Notes: a model not told the origin generated them from the letters alone. Positions 34,240-43,506 are shown, counted from the first letter of the stretch. The stretch is 64,000 bases of DNA from Rothia mucilaginosa (GCF_019334805.1 NZ_CP079822.1:2046001-2110000); one strand, 5' to 3'. Numbers and translations are program-made.

Positions 34240-34812
34240 TTAGAGGAACTTTGCGATGTCCTCAACCAGCGGCTTGAGAGTCTCACGATCGATGTACTCA
34301 GCCTTGCCGGTCTTGTAGCATTCGAGCATCTGCTGAATACCCTCGTTCGGGTGCGGGTTTGCCATGAGCCATGCGCGCACCGGGCCCTTCAGGGCGGTCT
34401 TGTGAGCCAGCGAAATCTTGTCGAAGTCGATGCCGCCACGCAGGTGGTAGACGGGGCGACCCTCGGTCAGTTCGGGGGTGTAGCTCTTGGCGACGGCCTT
34501 GTCCAGCAGCTTCTTGGAGTATTCACCGGTGAAGGAGACGGTGAAGAACGCGGTGCGGTTCTTCTTGGGTGCAATGATGGGCAGGATCTTCTTGCGAAGT
34601 GCCGGTGCGCCGTTGAGGAATCCACCGTAGTCGCTGCCGGCAATCACGAAGGCGTCGAATGCCTCTGCCTGCTCGGGGGTGACCTTGGAGGCGGGGACAA
34701 TCTCAACCTCAGGAGCCTGCGGGAGTGCACGCAAATCTTCTGCCAGCCAGGTGGCGTACTGTTCGGTGTAGCCATAGGTGGAGCCGAAGATAATCAGCAC
34801 GCGAGTAGTCAT
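34240..34812 (-). CDS. Flavodoxin-domain protein
   Basis: FMN-binding electron carrier or oxidoreductase, cytoplasmic. Start ATG 34812 (MTTRVLIIFGSTYGYTEQYA) with GGAAGG seven bases upstream; 190 residues. The GSTYGYTEQ loop (8-16) is the FMN phosphate site, and VIAGSDYGGFLNGAP (near 68-82) and FFTVSFTGEY the second and third flavin loops. The longer C-terminal part (residues 120-190, with GRPVYHLRGGIDFDKI) resembles the HemG/flavodoxin_5 type more than classical flavodoxins, so a protoporphyrinogen-oxidase-like role is possible but unproven. Single gene. Confidence 0.82.
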   Translation of the reverse strand: MTTRVLIIFGSTYGYTEQYATWLAEDLRALPQAPEVEIVPASKVTPEQAEAFDAFVIAGSDYGGFLNGAPALRKKILPIIAPKKNRTAFFTVSFTGEYSKKLLDKAVAKSYTPELTEGRPVYHLRGGIDFDKISLAHKTALKGPVRAWLMANPHPNEGIQQMLECYKTGKAEYIDRETLKPLVEDIAKFL

Positions 34813-34863
34813 CTGTGAACCTTCCAGATATATTTCGCATTTCAAATACTAATTATGGGTTCC

Positions 34864-34885
34864 AATATAGGCTAGGCGCGCGAAA
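34864..34885 (-). promoter_or_regulatory. Flavodoxin promoter with a DtxR/IdeR-like half box
   Basis: On the minus strand TATATT (34869-34864) is a -10 candidate for the flavodoxin gene. It overlaps ATAGGCTAGGCGCGCGAAA (34867-34885, plus strand), whose left half fits the iron-box consensus TTAGGTTAGG well; the right half does not. Confidence 0.25.
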
Positions 34886-35188
34886 ATGTGAAATCGCCCA
34901 GCTTTTGGATGCCCCATCTATCTTCTCACAGCCCACTCTGAGTGTCTCTATGTTTTTGAAACACGCCCGAAGGTTCTCGAGTGTGACTAAATATTGCGCA
35001 ACGGCTGGTTTCTATGGGTAAAAAGCACCCTAATTTACTTTCCGGGGTGAGGAGGGGTAGTGGGTGTGAAAACTGGCTTTCCGTGGCATGCCTGGCGGGT
35101 GGGAGGTGGTGCTCAAAATGCGACGTGAAACACAAATTCTTCGATGGAAAGAGCTGGGGGAACCATACCCAAGCGGGCTTAAAACCCC

Positions 35189-35194
35189 TATAAT
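35189..35194 (+). promoter_or_regulatory. -10 box of pyk
   Basis: Perfect TATAAT at 35189-35194, about 140 bases before pyk; no good -35. The leader then contains CACGTG at about 35219 and again at about 35239 as an inverted repeat. The rest of the 34846-35334 gap shows nothing else I can support. Confidence 0.5.
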
Positions 35195-35334
35195 TGAGAA
35201 AGAGTCCCACGCATCCGGCACGTGGTTAACTGTTAGAACACGTGGGAATAATTGGGAATTTGACGTTAGTCTTCCCCGGAAAACCAGTGTGAACCTCCAG
35301 TGGTCACACAAAACAACACACAAAGGTTAGGTAC

Positions 35335-36798
35335 ATGAGGCGCGCAAAAATCGTTGCAACCATCGGTCCGGCAATCGAGTCCCCCGAGAAGATCTCCGAG
35401 GCAATCAAGGCTGGCCTGAACGTCGCCCGTCTGAACATGAGCCACGGTGACCACGCCGAGCACCAGGCACGCTACAACACCATCCGTGAAGAGTCTGCGA
35501 AGCTCGGTAAGGACGTTGCAATCCTCGCCGACCTGCAGGGCCCCAAGATCCGCCTCGAGCGCTTCGCAAACGGCAAGGAATACCTTGAGCCCGGCGCAGA
35601 CTTCACCATCACCTCCGAAGACGTTGAAGGTACCGCAGAAATCTGTGGCACCACCTACAAGGGCCTGCCCGGCGACGTCAAGCTTGGCGACAAGCTCCTG
35701 CTCGACGACGGTAAGATCCGCCTCGAAGCAATTGAAGTTACCCCCACCCGCGTTCGTACCCGCGTGGTCGTCGGTGGTCCCATCTCCAACAACAAGGGCA
35801 TCAACCTGCCCGGCGCAGCAGTCTCCCTGCCCGCGCTGACCGAGAAGGACGCAAACGACCTGCGCTTCGCACTGAAGATGGGTGCAGACATCATTGCACT
35901 CTCCTTCGTTCGTACCGGTGCAGACGTTGACCCCGTCCACAAGATCATGGAAGAAGAGGGTATTCGCGTACCCGTCATCGCCAAGATCGAGAAGCCCCAG
36001 GCAGTTGAGAACCTGCAGGACATCATCGACAAGTTCGACGGCATCATGGTCGCTCGTGGTGACCTCGGTGTTGAGCTGCCCTTCTCCGAGGTTCCCCTCG
36101 TCCAGAAGAAGGCAATCGACATGGCACGCCGCTGGGCAAAGCCCGTCATCGTGGCAACCCAGGTGCTCGAGTCCATGACCGACAACCCCGTCCCCACCCG
36201 TGCAGAGGTTTCTGACTGCGCTAACGCAATCCTCGACGGCGCAGACGCTGTGATGCTCTCCGGTGAGACCTCGGTCGGTAAGTACCCGATCCTGACCCTG
36301 CAGGCTATGGCTGCAATCGTCAAGGACACCGAAAAGGGCGGTCTGTACCGCGTGCCCGAGCTGGACCGCAAGCCCCGCACCCGCGGTGGCGCAATCACCC
36401 GCGCAGCAGTGAACATCGCTGACCAGCTGGACGCAAAGCTCATCGTAACCTTCACCCAGTCCGGTGACTCCGCACGTCGTCTGGCACGTCTGCGTCCCGA
36501 GACCCCGATTGTCGCGTTCACCACCAGCTCGAAGGTTCGCTCCTTCCTGTCCATGTTGTGGGGCGTTGAGGCTGAGCAGGTTGAGATGATCACCGATCAG
36601 GAAGGTCTGTTCCACTTCGTGGACGAGTACCTGCTGAAGAACGGTCTGGCAGAAGCTGGCGACCTGGTCGTCGTTGCTGCCGGTGCTCCCGCAGGCCGCG
36701 CAGGTACCACCAACATGGTTCAGGTACACCGCGTCTACGGTGCTGAGGGCGAGCGTGAGGCTCTGCGTCCTTACGAGGAGAACGAGGTCAAGCGCTAA
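35335..36798 (+). CDS. pyk: Pyruvate kinase
   Basis: Final glycolytic enzyme: phosphoenolpyruvate plus ADP to pyruvate plus ATP. 487 residues. Starts MRRAKIVATIGPAIES; metal/substrate motif NMSHGDHAEH (near 33-42), catalytic loop VIAKIEKPQAVENL (near 214-227, active Lys), and MVARGDLGVELPF (near 238-250). C-terminal allosteric domain 340-487. Ribosome site AAAGG. Strongly biased codons imply high expression. A strong terminator follows. Confidence 0.98.
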   Translation: MRRAKIVATIGPAIESPEKISEAIKAGLNVARLNMSHGDHAEHQARYNTIREESAKLGKDVAILADLQGPKIRLERFANGKEYLEPGADFTITSEDVEGTAEICGTTYKGLPGDVKLGDKLLLDDGKIRLEAIEVTPTRVRTRVVVGGPISNNKGINLPGAAVSLPALTEKDANDLRFALKMGADIIALSFVRTGADVDPVHKIMEEEGIRVPVIAKIEKPQAVENLQDIIDKFDGIMVARGDLGVELPFSEVPLVQKKAIDMARRWAKPVIVATQVLESMTDNPVPTRAEVSDCANAILDGADAVMLSGETSVGKYPILTLQAMAAIVKDTEKGGLYRVPELDRKPRTRGGAITRAAVNIADQLDAKLIVTFTQSGDSARRLARLRPETPIVAFTTSSKVRSFLSMLWGVEAEQVEMITDQEGLFHFVDEYLLKNGLAEAGDLVVVAAGAPAGRAGTTNMVQVHRVYGAEGEREALRPYEENEVKR

Positions 36799-36864
36799 GC
36801 CGCTCACCAATCTTTTTCGATGCGTAGCGGGGGATAATCCTCAGCCTGTACGCTCGGTATATAG

Positions 36865-36908
36865 AAGCCGCCGCCCGGTCGTGACTTCACGATCGGGCGG
36901 CGGTTTCT
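36865..36908 (+). terminator. Terminator after pyk
   Basis: 17-bp G/C stem, 36868-36884 with 36887-36903 (CCGCCGCCCGGTCGTGA / TCACGATCGGGCGGCGG, one G-U), then TTTCTTG. The following bases 36905-36960 are T-rich with a GTCTTTATCTTT duplication. Confidence 0.88.
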
Positions 36909-37009
36909 TGTGTCTTTATCTTTATTGCGTCTTTATCTTTCTTGTGCCTTTATTGTTGTCCCATCTGATGCGCGGGTGGGGTACAAGGGGTACAGAAGCG
37001 GATACAGAA

Positions 37010-37044
37010 AAGCGGCGGGAAAGCTTCAAACTTTCCCGCCGCTT
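37010..37044 (-). terminator. Terminator of tRNA-Leu transcript
   Basis: AAGCGGCGGGAAAG (37010-37023) and CTTTCCCGCCGCTT (37031-37044), 14 bp, loop of 7. Read on the minus strand it is followed by TTTTCTG, so it terminates the tRNA that starts at 37133. Confidence 0.85.
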
Positions 37045-37050
37045 GTTCGT

Positions 37051-37133
37051 TGGTGCCCGAGGTGGGACTCGAACCCACACTCCGAAGAACCTGATTTTGA
37101 GTCAGGCGCGTCTGCCAATTCCGCCACTCGGGC
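37051..37133 (-). tRNA. tRNA-Leu (CAA)
   Basis: Minus-strand cloverleaf: acceptor GCCCGAG/CTCGGGC, anticodon arm CCTGA-CTCAAAA-TCAGG with anticodon CAA (reads UUG), a short variable arm (TTC-TTCG-GAG), T arm GTGGG-TTCGAGT-CCCAC, discriminator A and encoded CCA (37051-37053). 83 bases. A TAGAAT -10 box lies upstream on the minus strand (plus coordinates 37165-37170). Confidence 0.95.
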
Positions 37134-37414
37134 GTATCACGCATTTGTGCGTAACACCTTTAGAATTCTAACCCAGGCTGTCTAGAAAATCTAATCTATC
37201 TTCTGAAAGCGCTGAAGGTGGTGAGGTGGGGCGCGGGAGCCTACTGCGGGGTCTTATAGCTGTAAATCCTGAGCTGATGGTGAACCGGCGCCACTTATCC
37301 ACAGCGGAGGCGGGGGAGAAAGCGCGCATCCTGTATCCTTAAAGACTGACTAACCATCCCCGTTCGCCTTCGCGGCTGGGGGCCACCTCAACGTTAAGAA
37401 AGTGATCACGGCTC

Positions 37415-38995
37415 GTGTTCAATTCTCTCTCCGACCGCTTGACGGCAACTTTTAAGAACCTGCGCGGCAAGGGCCGCCTCTCCGAGGCAGACATTGATGC
37501 AACCGTCCGCGAAATCCGCCGCGCCCTGCTCGACGCTGACGTCGCCGTCCCCGTGGTCCGCGAATTTACCGCCCACGTGAAGGAACGCGCTCTTGGTGCG
37601 GAAGTTTCCGAGGCGCTGAACCCCTCCCAGCAGATCGTCAAGATCGTGAACGAGGAGCTGGTGAGCATCCTCGGCGGTTCGACCCGCCGCATCAACATGG
37701 CGAAGAGCGGCCCGACCATCATTATGCTGGCGGGTCTGCAGGGTGCCGGTAAGACCACCCTGGCGGGCAAGCTGGCTCACTGGCTGAAGGGCCAGGGCCA
37801 CACCCCGATGCTGATCGCATCCGACCTGCAGCGCCCCAACGCGGTGACCCAGCTGAAGGTCGTTGGTGAGCGTGCGGGCGTGCCCGTGTACGCGCCGCAC
37901 CCCGGTGTGACCAGCGAGTTTGACGTACCCACCGGCGATCCCGTGCAGGTGGCACGTGACGGTGTGGCTGAGGCTCGCGCTAAGCTGCACGACGTGGTGA
38001 TTGTCGATACCGCGGGTCGTCTGGGTGTTGACGCTGAGCTCATGCAGCAGGCACGTAACATTCGTGACGCTATTGAGCCGCACGAAGTTCTGTTCGTCAT
38101 CGATGCAATGATCGGTCAGGACGCCGTGAACACCGCTAACGCCTTCAACGAGGGTGTGGACTTCACCGGTGTGGTCCTGTCTAAGCTTGATGGTGACGCC
38201 CGCGGTGGTGCGGCGCTGTCGGTGGCTTCGGTGACCGGCAAGCCGATTATGTTCGCGTCCACCGGTGAGAACGTCACTGACTTTGAGCAGTTCCACCCGG
38301 ACCGTATGGCAAGCCGCATCCTGGATATGGGTGACATCCTGACTCTGATTGAGCAGGCTGAAGCTCAGTGGGATAAGGCTGAGGCCGACCGCATGGCGAA
38401 GAAGTTCATCGATCAGGAAGATTTCACTTTTGAGGACTTCCTGGCTCAGATGCAGCAGATTCGTAAGCTCGGTTCCATGAAGAAGCTGCTCATGATGATG
38501 CCCGGTGCGGCTCAGATGCGTCAGCAGCTTGAGGCCTTTGACGAGCGCGAGATTGACCGCGTGGAGGCGATTGTTCGCTCCATGACCCCGCATGAGCGTG
38601 TGGCTCCGCGCATTATTAACGGTTCTCGCCGTGCCCGTATCGCTAAGGGTGCGGGTGTGACCGTGTCTGAGGTGAACCAGCTGATGGAGCGTTTCGCTCA
38701 GGCTCAGAAGATGATGAAGAAGCTCGCTTCGGGCAAGATGCCCGGCATGCCCGGTGGTATGCAGATGCCCGGTATGGCAGCTGCGGCCGGTGGCGCTCGT
38801 AAAAACGCGAAGAACAACAACAAGAAGAAGAAGGCTCGCTCCGGCAACCCGCAGAAGCGTGCGGCGCAGGAGGCGGCAGCAGCTAAGGCGCAGCAGGCTC
38901 GCGCCGGTGCTGCATTCGGTCAGCAGGCTCAGAACCAGGAGATGGATCTGTCCAGCATGAACCTGCCGAAGGGCTTCGAGAAGTTCCTGCAGTAA
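37415..38995 (+). CDS. ffh: Signal recognition particle protein Ffh
   Basis: SRP54 GTPase that binds signal peptides and 4.5S RNA and delivers ribosomes to FtsY. 526 residues; GTG start (MFNSLSDRL...) matches the family though its ribosome site is poor. GTPase motifs GLQGAGKTT (108-116), DTAGR (near 195), SKLDGDARGG (near 254); M domain from about 330 with KKLLMMMPG and MPGMPGGMQMPGM methionine clusters; basic C-terminal tail. No ffs RNA or ftsY gene is seen in this window. Confidence 0.97.
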   Translation: MFNSLSDRLTATFKNLRGKGRLSEADIDATVREIRRALLDADVAVPVVREFTAHVKERALGAEVSEALNPSQQIVKIVNEELVSILGGSTRRINMAKSGPTIIMLAGLQGAGKTTLAGKLAHWLKGQGHTPMLIASDLQRPNAVTQLKVVGERAGVPVYAPHPGVTSEFDVPTGDPVQVARDGVAEARAKLHDVVIVDTAGRLGVDAELMQQARNIRDAIEPHEVLFVIDAMIGQDAVNTANAFNEGVDFTGVVLSKLDGDARGGAALSVASVTGKPIMFASTGENVTDFEQFHPDRMASRILDMGDILTLIEQAEAQWDKAEADRMAKKFIDQEDFTFEDFLAQMQQIRKLGSMKKLLMMMPGAAQMRQQLEAFDEREIDRVEAIVRSMTPHERVAPRIINGSRRARIAKGAGVTVSEVNQLMERFAQAQKMMKKLASGKMPGMPGGMQMPGMAAAAGGARKNAKNNNKKKKARSGNPQKRAAQEAAAAKAQQARAGAAFGQQAQNQEMDLSSMNLPKGFEKFLQ

Positions 38996-39021
38996 GAGCA
39001 AATATGAGCCCGGTAAGGGGT

Positions 39022-39059
39022 GGTACGGGTGCGCACGTGGTGACGGGCGCACCCGTACC
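39022..39059 (+). terminator. Long hairpin between ffh and the acidic protein gene
   Basis: GGTACGGGTGCGC (39022-39034) pairs with GCGCACCCGTACC (39047-39059), 13 bp, loop of 12. No T-run follows, and the next gene begins 50 bases downstream, so partial termination or attenuation is more likely than full termination. Confidence 0.5.
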
Positions 39060-39108
39060 GGTATGGTGCCCGGTTTGGGTGCATGAATGGTGTGAAGGGA
39101 AGGTATCA

Positions 39109-41997
39109 ATGGCTCAGAACGAGCAGAATTGGGATCGAGAGAACGCGGATAATCAGCTGAATGAGCAGGTCATGCCGTGGTCTCAGCGCGCCTTCGCTGA
39201 TGATGCTGTAGAGGACCCTGCCGGCGCATCTGCCGCTGAGTCTGTAGAGGAGTCTGCAGGCGAGTCTGCAGTTGAGGAGGGCTCGCTGGGCTTCTCTGAT
39301 GCTCTCGCAGAGGTTCTTGAAGAGGACCTTTCGGGCGATCTTGAAGACGGCATCGCAGGCGACTTTGCGGACGGCTTCGACGATGATTCGAGCATCCTTC
39401 CCGGGTACATCCCCGTCTGGGCGCGTATCGCCCTCGAGTACGGGGAGCACTCCGCCGAACTGGCGGGCGACCTCGTCTACTCCAGCGAGAGTGACGACCC
39501 CGCCGTTGACGACGTTGCCGCAACCATTCTGAACCTCATTCGTGAGGCCCGCAGCATGCATGATGAGGTGAAGGCGGAAGACCCCGATAAGCAGCGTGCC
39601 TGGAACGACCGTACGAAGGTTGACCGCCTCGCCGCCGCCCTGGAGAGCGAAGAGTGGACCGTCGATAAGCTCACCGGCATGTGGGAGGATGCCCCCGCAC
39701 CTGCCGGAACCGGTGAGTCGGATAGCCCCGAGTACCTGCGCGCCCAGGATGAGGAGCGCACCGCTGAGAAGCAGCGCAATGAGCGCATCGAGCAGACCAT
39801 GGAGCTGGAGGAGAAGATTCAGCGCCGCCGCATCATGGCTCGTTCCACTACCGATGAGGAGCTGATTGCCGCCCTCATTGAGGCGACCGCCGCCTCCCCG
39901 GAGCTGATTGCTTACGAGATGGGTGAGCACCAGGTGCAGCTCTACGTGCTGTGCGCGGTGGACGATGAGGGCTACATGAACGTGCTGGAGGTCGCTGACG
40001 GCCACCTGCACGTGGGTACTCCGGTTGAGGATTATGTGGCTCAGCTGGTGGATCAGCTGCCGGTTACCGGTGCCGCCCTCGAGGGTGAGGCGACCGTGTG
40101 GGAGGATCTGCCCGGTGGGCAGGGTGAGCTGGAGTTCCTGGTGGATGGTGACGCCGCGATGCTCGTTGACCTGCCCATTGACATGATTACCGGGCTTCTT
40201 TTGGCGTACCTTCCTGCCGGTACTCGGCAGGTTGTTGCCGCGCCGGCGGGGGAATGGACCCTCATTTCTGCCGACCCGGTGGACCTGATGGCGCTGCTGG
40301 GCCTGCTGAACTGCAACGCCCTGATTGCTGAGGGTAACGCGAACCAGCAGCACCTGGTGGTCTATGAGGAGCCCGACCGCGAACCCTACTCGGATGAGGA
40401 ATGGTACCTGGAGGCGTTCGGTGAACCCTACGAGAATATCGTGGAGGAGTTCACCTGGCAGCGTGTGCCTAAGCGCCTGAACCGTGCCCTCAGCCGCGAG
40501 GAAGTCGCACGTTTTGGCGGCGTGCTGGAGGACCTGCTCTCGGAGCTTCCCGGTAGCGCCCCGGAGCTGGCGGGTTCGAAGATTTTCGGTTCTGATGAGG
40601 ATGAAATCGAGCAGGGTATCGCTAATGTCATGGCGATGTTTGGTGTGGAGGCTGACTCCATTGCCGGTCGCCGCCTGAATGCGTACCTGCGCGATACGAG
40701 CAATACCCTGGCATTGGAGTCGGTGCTGCAGCTACTGGATGTTCCCACGGAGCTGGCGCTGGTGCCGACCACCGGTTTTGATGTGGCGTCGATTAGTACG
40801 GCGCGCATCTTCGGCAATGAGGATGAGGGCTTCGCGCAGCCTGCGGCTGACTCTGCTGAGACTAACTCTGCCGACGCAGCTGATTCGGCTGATGAGGCGC
40901 AGACTTCTGAAGCCCTGGACGTTACCTTCCCGCTGGATGACTCCGCTGCCGAGGCTACTTTCTCCGAGAGCACCCCCGTAGAGGACGATTCCTTCGAAGA
41001 TGACGAGGAGATTGAGCCCTACCCGGGTAACTTCCCCTCGCCCATGGAGCGTAGCTACCGACTGGTTGCGACCGGTCGCCGCGTGACCCTCGCCGAGTGG
41101 ATGGATGCCATTAGCGAAGGTCATATTCCTTTCGAGTACACTCATATGTCTTTCCCGGAAGACGCTCTTGATGAGGAAGAAGACTTCCTGGACGCTGAGG
41201 CGTTTGATGACTTCGAGGGTCCCTATGAGCAGGACCGCGATTTCGAGAAGGACGATGCGCAGCCTACGGGGGGCAGGAATTTCACCCCGGAGGAAGAAGA
41301 AGCTGTTCTTGCCCATTTGAGGGCTGCCCTCGCACCGTACTCCAGCCAGTCTTCCGCATCGCAGGCTGAGGCGACCTCGGCTGAGGGTGCACAATCTGAT
41401 GCCGCGGCGGGCGACGAACCTGCGCCGAACGCATCGCAGAATACCGAGCATCAGGCACCGGCATCCCAGGGCCCCGCACCGCAGAGTTCATCCACTCAGG
41501 GCCCCGCGCCTCGTTCGCGCCGCAAGCGCCTGACTCCGGAGCAGATTCGCGCCAAGACCCGCCGTGTAGGTCTTGTCCTGGGCGCGGACGTGACCGCTCA
41601 GAGCGCTATCGCCCTGACCCTGGCGAAGGTGGCACGCCGCCGTCGCGCTCAGGGTAAGGCGAGCCGTAAGTTCTCGGTGGCTGCCGCACTCTTTGCGCTG
41701 AATGCCACCGTGGAATCCGCCCTGATTCCCACGGTATTGCGTTCTTTTGAGCAGACTCAGATGAAGAAGCACGCCCGCCCGGTGGCGGATGCTGAGCTGG
41801 TGCATCCGGGTGGTAGCGCGAGTGCTGAGCATTCGACCAAGAAGCGCACTCTGATTGATGATTTGCGTGAGGGTCACTACCGCACGGTGGAGGATGCTGC
41901 CCCGTCCACGGAGCAGGCACCCTCTGGACTGCGTGAGCGTGCCCTGGGTATAGTGCGTAGCATCAGGCAGCGCGCTGCGAAGAAAACTGACCGCTAA
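39109..41997 (+). CDS. Large acidic protein of unknown function
   Basis: Not recognised. Start ATG 39109 is preferred (GAAGGGAAGG upstream) over an in-frame ATG at 39004; 962 residues. N-terminal 1-105 is disordered and very acidic (ESVEESAGESAVEEGS). 105-220 is helical with many charged residues. About 250-440 looks like a folded alpha/beta region (HQVQLYVLCAVDDEGYMNVLEVADG, DMITGLLLAYLPAGTR). Then further helices, an acidic linker (DEEEDFLDAEAFDDFEG), a Pro/Gln/Ser-rich stretch, and a basic C-terminus (RSRRKRLTPEQIRAKTRR) plus a helical domain to the end. No signal peptide or membrane segment. It follows ffh and precedes a NUDIX gene by 12 bases, suggesting a shared transcript; no functional inference is safe. 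Confidence 0.75.
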   Translation: MAQNEQNWDRENADNQLNEQVMPWSQRAFADDAVEDPAGASAAESVEESAGESAVEEGSLGFSDALAEVLEEDLSGDLEDGIAGDFADGFDDDSSILPGYIPVWARIALEYGEHSAELAGDLVYSSESDDPAVDDVAATILNLIREARSMHDEVKAEDPDKQRAWNDRTKVDRLAAALESEEWTVDKLTGMWEDAPAPAGTGESDSPEYLRAQDEERTAEKQRNERIEQTMELEEKIQRRRIMARSTTDEELIAALIEATAASPELIAYEMGEHQVQLYVLCAVDDEGYMNVLEVADGHLHVGTPVEDYVAQLVDQLPVTGAALEGEATVWEDLPGGQGELEFLVDGDAAMLVDLPIDMITGLLLAYLPAGTRQVVAAPAGEWTLISADPVDLMALLGLLNCNALIAEGNANQQHLVVYEEPDREPYSDEEWYLEAFGEPYENIVEEFTWQRVPKRLNRALSREEVARFGGVLEDLLSELPGSAPELAGSKIFGSDEDEIEQGIANVMAMFGVEADSIAGRRLNAYLRDTSNTLALESVLQLLDVPTELALVPTTGFDVASISTARIFGNEDEGFAQPAADSAETNSADAADSADEAQTSEALDVTFPLDDSAAEATFSESTPVEDDSFEDDEEIEPYPGNFPSPMERSYRLVATGRRVTLAEWMDAISEGHIPFEYTHMSFPEDALDEEEDFLDAEAFDDFEGPYEQDRDFEKDDAQPTGGRNFTPEEEEAVLAHLRAALAPYSSQSSASQAEATSAEGAQSDAAAGDEPAPNASQNTEHQAPASQGPAPQSSSTQGPAPRSRRKRLTPEQIRAKTRRVGLVLGADVTAQSAIALTLAKVARRRRAQGKASRKFSVAAALFALNATVESALIPTVLRSFEQTQMKKHARPVADAELVHPGGSASAEHSTKKRTLIDDLREGHYRTVEDAAPSTEQAPSGLRERALGIVRSIRQRAAKKTDR

Positions 41998-42009
41998 AGG
42001 AAAGAAGCC

Positions 42010-42498
42010 ATGAAGGATTCCTATCTGAGCGATGAAGAGCTGAAGGCTTTTATCGCCACCTTGCCCACGCGCCGTTTGGCGGCGGGCGCGCTGATTCGTA
42101 ATGAGCGCGGCGAGATGCTGCTGGTGAAGCCGAACTATAAGGACGGCTGGATTCTTCCCGGCGGTACCGTGGAGGCGGGCGAGGCGCCCAAGCCCGGTTG
42201 TGAGCGTGAGATTGCGGAGGAGCTGGGCCTGGATGTGAAACTGGGCCGCGTGCTGCTGATTTTCCACGGCCTGGCATTGGGCGTATGGGGCGATTCGACC
42301 TACTACATGTATGACGGCGGCGTGATCGCAGCGGATACGAAGATTACCCTGCAGGATGCTGAACTGGTGACCTATGAGTGGGTTGCTCCGGAGAACCTGG
42401 AAGGCTACGTGCGCTCGTCGATGGTAGAGCGTCTGCGTGAGTGCTACCGCGCCCTGGAGACGGGGGAGACTCTGGAGCTGAGCAACCTCGACTCCTAA
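42010..42498 (+). CDS. NUDIX hydrolase
   Basis: Hydrolyses a nucleoside diphosphate linked to another group; substrate unknown. 162 residues. NUDIX box: GGTVEAGEAPKPGCEREI then AEELGL (near 51-74), fitting Gx5Ex7REUxEExGU. AAAGGAAAG precedes ATG 42010, 12 bases after the acidic-protein gene. No features specify a substrate. Confidence 0.88.
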   Translation: MKDSYLSDEELKAFIATLPTRRLAAGALIRNERGEMLLVKPNYKDGWILPGGTVEAGEAPKPGCEREIAEELGLDVKLGRVLLIFHGLALGVWGDSTYYMYDGGVIAADTKITLQDAELVTYEWVAPENLEGYVRSSMVERLRECYRALETGETLELSNLDS

Positions 42499-42782
42499 TA
42501 ACCTCGACTGGCGGCGGCTACGCTGCGGCTCGCCGGGAAGCTACCGGGTGCATCCCGGGGTACAGAACGCTGTTTAAAAGTGATATTCGGTGCCTTGGGC
42601 AATTATTTTTCCGTGTCGCTAGCTTAAAATCTTGGGCTCTGATACCCTAGCTGAGTACCCGGCGACGCGCGACCCCTCTCTTCGCGCGCCGTTGTGTCCA
42701 TAGAGGCGCCGTGAATGGCCCGCCCCACGGGTGCTGAACCGTGTGCCTCGCACCAAATTATGAAACAGGAGTAACCACTAAA
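42499..42782 (+). promoter_or_regulatory. Upstream region of the rpsP operon
   Basis: 284 bases without a gene. A promoter for rpsP is expected here; TACCCT near 42644 with TTAAAA about 18 bases upstream is a weak candidate. AGGAG at about 42767 is the rpsP ribosome site. No terminator after the NUDIX gene and no attenuator was recognised. Confidence 0.25.
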
Positions 42783-43205
42783 GTGGCTGTTAAGATTCGT
42801 CTCAAGCGTATGGGTAAGATCCGCGATCCTCGTTACCGCATCGTGATCGCTGATTCGCGCGTCAAGCGCGACGGTAAGACCATCGAAGAGATTGGTATTT
42901 ACCACCCGACCGAGCACCCCTCGCGTATCGAGATCAACTCTGAGCGTGCTCAGTACTGGCTCTCCGTCGGCGCACAGCCGACCGAGCAGGTTCTGGCTCT
43001 GCTGAAGCTCTCGGGCGACTGGGCTGCATTCAAGGGCGAGAAGGCAGAGTCCAAGGTTCTGCCCGTCGAGGCTAAGGCTGAGTTCGTTGTTCCCGAAAAG
43101 GGTTCCGTGATCCTGCCCGAGGCTATCACCCCCAAGGCTGAGAAGGCTGAAGAGGCTGCTGAGGAAGCAGCTCCCGAGGCTGAGGCTGAGGAAGCAGCTG
43201 AGTAA
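42783..43205 (+). CDS. rpsP: 30S ribosomal protein S16
   Basis: GTG start at 42783 gives [20 protein letters not shown], the conserved S16 N-terminus; the frame is open further upstream but without matching sequence. 140 residues: the first ~85 are S16, the rest is an acidic Ala/Glu tail ([17 protein letters not shown]), common in actinobacterial S16. Structural protein of the 30S body. First gene of rpsP-khpA-rimM-trmD. Confidence 0.96.
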   Translation: MAVKIRLKRMGKIRDPRYRIVIADSRVKRDGKTIEEIGIYHPTEHPSRIEINSERAQYWLSVGAQPTEQVLALLKLSGDWAAFKGEKAESKVLPVEAKAEFVVPEKGSVILPEAITPKAEKAEEAAEEAAPEAEAEEAAE

Positions 43206-43207
43206 TT

Positions 43208-43453
43208 ATGTTGGCTGACGCACTCGAACACCTGGTTCGAGGGATTGTCGATCGTCCGGAGGACGTGAAGGTGCGCCTGCGCACTCAGCGTCACCGTGAA
43301 ACCCTTGAGGTTCGCGTGCATCCGGATGACCTGGGCCGAGTTATCGGCAGGTCTGGTCGTACCGCCAAGAGCATCCGTCTGGTGATGGACGCTATTTCTG
43401 ATGGCGAGCCGATGCGTATCGACATTATCGACACCGACAAAAAGCGACGCTAG
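43208..43453 (+). CDS. khpA: KH-domain RNA-binding protein
   Basis: 81 residues, ATG two bases after the rpsP stop. Contains a KH motif with GRVIGRSGRTAKSIRLV (near 45-61; the GxxG loop is GRSG). KhpA proteins bind RNA, often with KhpB, and influence cell division and translation in Gram-positives. Position between rpsP and rimM is conserved. Confidence 0.92.
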   Translation: MLADALEHLVRGIVDRPEDVKVRLRTQRHRETLEVRVHPDDLGRVIGRSGRTAKSIRLVMDAISDGEPMRIDIIDTDKKRR

Positions 43454-43467
43454 CTCGTAAACGCTTG

Positions 43468-43506
43468 AAGCCCCCGTTTCCGGTTTTCCGGAGGCGGGGG
43501 CTTTCG
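43468..43506 (+). terminator. Terminator after rpsP-khpA
   Basis: AAGCCCCCG (43468-43476) with CGGGGGCTT (43495-43503); an inner CCGG/CCGG stem lies between; CTTTCG follows. rimM therefore probably has its own promoter. Confidence 0.75.

Noticed and set aside
35266..36810. 514-codon minus-strand frame opposite pyk
   Set aside because: Unusual Cys/Gly/Val/Leu composition and full overlap with a clear pyruvate kinase.
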